DNA of 57,362 nt, from positions 1 through 57,362 of IMG/VR virus record IMGVR_UViG_3300030522_000007. One strand, 5' to 3'. Positions within the stretch are counted from its first letter, which is position 1. Every line of letters begins with the position of its first letter. The notes beneath the pieces are model-generated. The model was not told the DNA's origin, ran no database searches, and saw nothing but the letters and a program-made list of their open reading frames with translations. Source of the DNA: a virus. Of the stretch, positions 56,401 through 57,362 are shown one piece after another. Both the position numbers and the translations under genes were made by a program.

Positions 56401-57362
56401 GCAGGCACGTACAACGCGGGCACGTTCACATGGACACCTGGCCGCGATGGGGCGGGCCTGGTCAACGCCGCGTCCTGGGCGCTGGTGCCGACAGGGACAT
56501 GGGTGCGCATCGCCGGTACGCGGCTCGACGCGCTCGACGCGCCGGTCAAAGCCGCGCTGCTGCCGGCAAGTTGGGGGGATATCAGCGGCACCTGGCACGC
56601 GCTAATCATCGAGTCTTGGGGCGGCTTCTGCGTGGACTACGCGAGCGGCGCTCGCATGTGGTGGGCCGGCGGCGGCCACGGGGCCAGCGCCAACAACGGC
56701 CTCTATGGTTTCAGCGCCTTCAAGATGTCTTGGTACATCGAGGCCCTGCCTACGGTGCTTTCGGGCAACGGAGCGGATTGGACGAACGGCATTGCGGGGT
56801 CTGGCGGCCTGGTGACGATCCAAAACGCCACCCTGGCGAAGTACGACGCCACCACACTGCAATTGCAAAACGACACCTACGGCGACGAGGTTCAGGACGG
56901 CAAGCCATGGGCGCGCCATTGGTATCGATCGATGGTGTACGCGCCCGAGATCAACCGCATCATTGGCACGCACCGCCGCCTGTGGTCCTACTCGCTTGGC
57001 AGCGCGCCGATGACGGGCTCGTGGGACTACAAGTGCTTGGCGCAGGGCGTCATGCCGTTGCGGACTCGCGTCGTGCAAATTCAGTCGAACCTCGACCCCA
57101 GCGAGGGCGTTGCTCAAGTCGGCCGCAGTGCCTGCATGGACCCAGAGCACGGCCAGGGCATGTGGGATTCGGTGGCTGGCGAATACCTCATTAGTTCCTA
57201 CGGCAGCAGCGGTATCCCGGACTCGGGCCGTCTGAAGTGGAGCGACAAGATCTGGGCCGCATGGTCGGCGCCCACGATCAATGGCGACGGCGCTGACTGC
57301 ATGGTCGGCGACCTGGTGGTGCAGCTCACCGCAGGCGCTGCCACGAATTGTCGAGGCGGTGC
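53437..57362 (+). CDS. Large tail protein (N-terminal 1,304 residues; continues at base 100)
   Basis: The first start is TTG at 53437, two bases after the previous stop; GTG at 53491 with GGAGGG ten bases upstream is the alternative. Across the circular join (57349 to 100) the protein is 1,435 residues. Residues about 90-290 are two Ig-like domains rich in Ser, Thr and Ala; a central part of about 500 residues follows (WYAIGWIGGDPGLRVTQAVA; GYYPSYWWAALQAAYERG). From about residue 1040 kelch-like blades begin (WWAGGGHGASANNGLYGFS; ACMDPEHGQGMWDSVAGEY). Probably the main adhesin or spike of the tail; an enzyme role cannot be excluded. Confidence 0.82.
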   Translation, partial: MPAIPTAVTRAAPEGTHIVRWGNIAAHSLTFALDDTGTVGIVGAGSIVNTGTTTAPWSIAPIVGIAISPSSGSLAAGATQVLTITLSIAGTYVVDLVSAGATIAGNPQTIIAAPAVAPSLTWTAPSPAAGVVGVASGNFTATLLNGVSSVVVTPASTLAGTWTPTTRTLTVGSPTSTFTFTPSASGAHSASLGNNALITPPAAVGYAASAAATAFTLAGSTSGITGIATTFTVTPNAPLSAACTVSITAAGATLSTASLSFASGAIAAQTFTVTRATDGTTSVSITNSLGLTNTGSPISYATSASTVASLLVYPSTTGTSLPYSATVLPLEGALPAGYEFSSPDDATIRTSVLSTWSDGSAAVAIVTGAASAVAGTPSTVRLLAVAAGSSTPLTSSAISALVSSVSVAFGSPYGTASIISFSTPERIWWANAHTICARYRVAAPTPGTTALEAVIDIHAWAGRALVEVTVENGKMTTATPTKPTAASYTGATVSINGGAAIATVNASGAPEGNHAAFRSWYAIGWIGGDPGLRVTQAVAELQRHPLLWKMDQSNSTFDMTGYASDAYTPWGNGRHPASGMGGTGDADFIGPLPKWEARFLQSGDYRAARATEVAALAVLGFNVNYRDSTTGLVPTFAELTGKTQQGGVWPSQSNGGDQMMWEVAHHPAAGLMAFICRPSPVFIEIAQKVAVWNGTWSTARNGGPTITTGVFGQTYQGRGRAWCLRSLAHAVFLTPDALPWKAAGKTSISDNVTWMQGFSGAAALTLNCSIEQAWYDPQSGQTGANRFVHPVWFHHYQVTELHKVASARLLTGSAQTALNALADWFALQPVRWVNEQSGTGDSTIDGGWRYIPYELSIGKNITTVDSETTWGAQMKWWYQTGATLNGGGPFASSPSGASGAISSSVVAVPNTYADFSTESAAGGYYPSYWWAALQAAYERGVSGSGLAMATVVQNASNLATWRQGFQADPRWGAFARNYVPAGFGTDSNAGTYNAGTFTWTPGRDGAGLVNAASWALVPTGTWVRIAGTRLDALDAPVKAALLPASWGDISGTWHALIIESWGGFCVDYASGARMWWAGGGHGASANNGLYGFSAFKMSWYIEALPTVLSGNGADWTNGIAGSGGLVTIQNATLAKYDATTLQLQNDTYGDEVQDGKPWARHWYRSMVYAPEINRIIGTHRRLWSYSLGSAPMTGSWDYKCLAQGVMPLRTRVVQIQSNLDPSEGVAQVGRSACMDPEHGQGMWDSVAGEYLISSYGSSGIPDSGRLKWSDKIWAAWSAPTINGDGADCMVGDLVVQLTAGAATNCRGG
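57251..57349. repeat. Terminal direct repeat, right copy
   Basis: Identical to bases 1-99. The 13 bases after it (57350-57362) do not continue like base 100 onward; the same 13-mer occurs at 48944-48956, so the very end may be a chimeric read or assembly tail. Confidence 0.9.

Noticed and set aside
43639-57362. Diversity-generating retroelement, as in some podoviruses of this host group
   Set aside because: No reverse transcriptase gene and no template/variable repeat pair is visible near the tail genes.
1-57362. CRISPR array or intact tRNA gene
   Set aside because: No regularly spaced direct repeats; the only tRNA-like sequence is the 26-base 3' part at attP without the rest of a cloverleaf.

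Overview
The window is an almost complete temperate phage genome of a GC-rich proteobacterium, probably a betaproteobacterium (Burkholderiales-like; inferred from base composition and the style of the phage genes, not proven). Bases 1-99 recur exactly at 57251-57349, and the large tail-protein reading frame that runs off the right end continues in frame into base 100 and stops at 494. The map is therefore circular, about 57,250 bp. The last 13 bases (57350-57362) do not fit the circle. A P22-like portal, an N4-gp56-type capsid protein and the absence of any tape measure or tail tube gene point to a short-tailed (podovirus-type) virion.

Layout. 1-3027 and 33008-57362 hold the rightward packaging and virion genes: small and large terminase, portal, scaffold-like protein, capsid, a terminator, connector and tail proteins, several beta-propeller-like receptor-binding candidates and two internal-virion-like proteins. 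3024-10334 encodes a giant 2,436-residue polyvalent protein with two HExxH peptidase-like motifs, a phosphoribosyltransferase domain and LPD-type domains; two small reading frames nested in it have their own ribosome-binding sites. 10540-12280 holds an HNH endonuclease and a small membrane/lipoprotein cassette, but no recognisable endolysin. 12281-12609 carries the attachment site, a copy of the 3' end of a tRNA gene, next to a leftward integration module (integrase, excisionase and a strangely shortened integron-type integrase). The leftward early operon (14464-21127) follows, with an ERF-like annealing protein, a PD-(D/E)xK nuclease and many small genes.

21128-23225 is the immunity region. 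Two mirrored promoters, PL and PR, are overlapped by five copies of a palindrome ACCG-N4-CGGT. Between them lies a leftward lysogeny operon: a repressor gene split by a frameshift, two unknown proteins, a Rap1a-like secreted protein and a secreted HNH nuclease, ending in a terminator. Rightward from PR (23226-32962) run a Cro-like gene, a cytosine methyltransferase, replication-type proteins and a long series of small genes that includes a RyR-domain protein, a DUF2829/Tad2-like anti-defence protein and a Ref-like nuclease. Most genes in the early and late operons are coupled by ATGA, GTGA or TGATG overlaps.

The most striking regulatory signal is an identical 12-17 base element (GCACCCACTAAA, extended by CCCCG in two copies). 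It stands 30-42 bases before the first gene of each of three rightward cassettes: the lysis-type genes (11192), the terminase operon (33008) and the internal-virion/tail operon (49142). It looks like a phage-specific late promoter or activator site.
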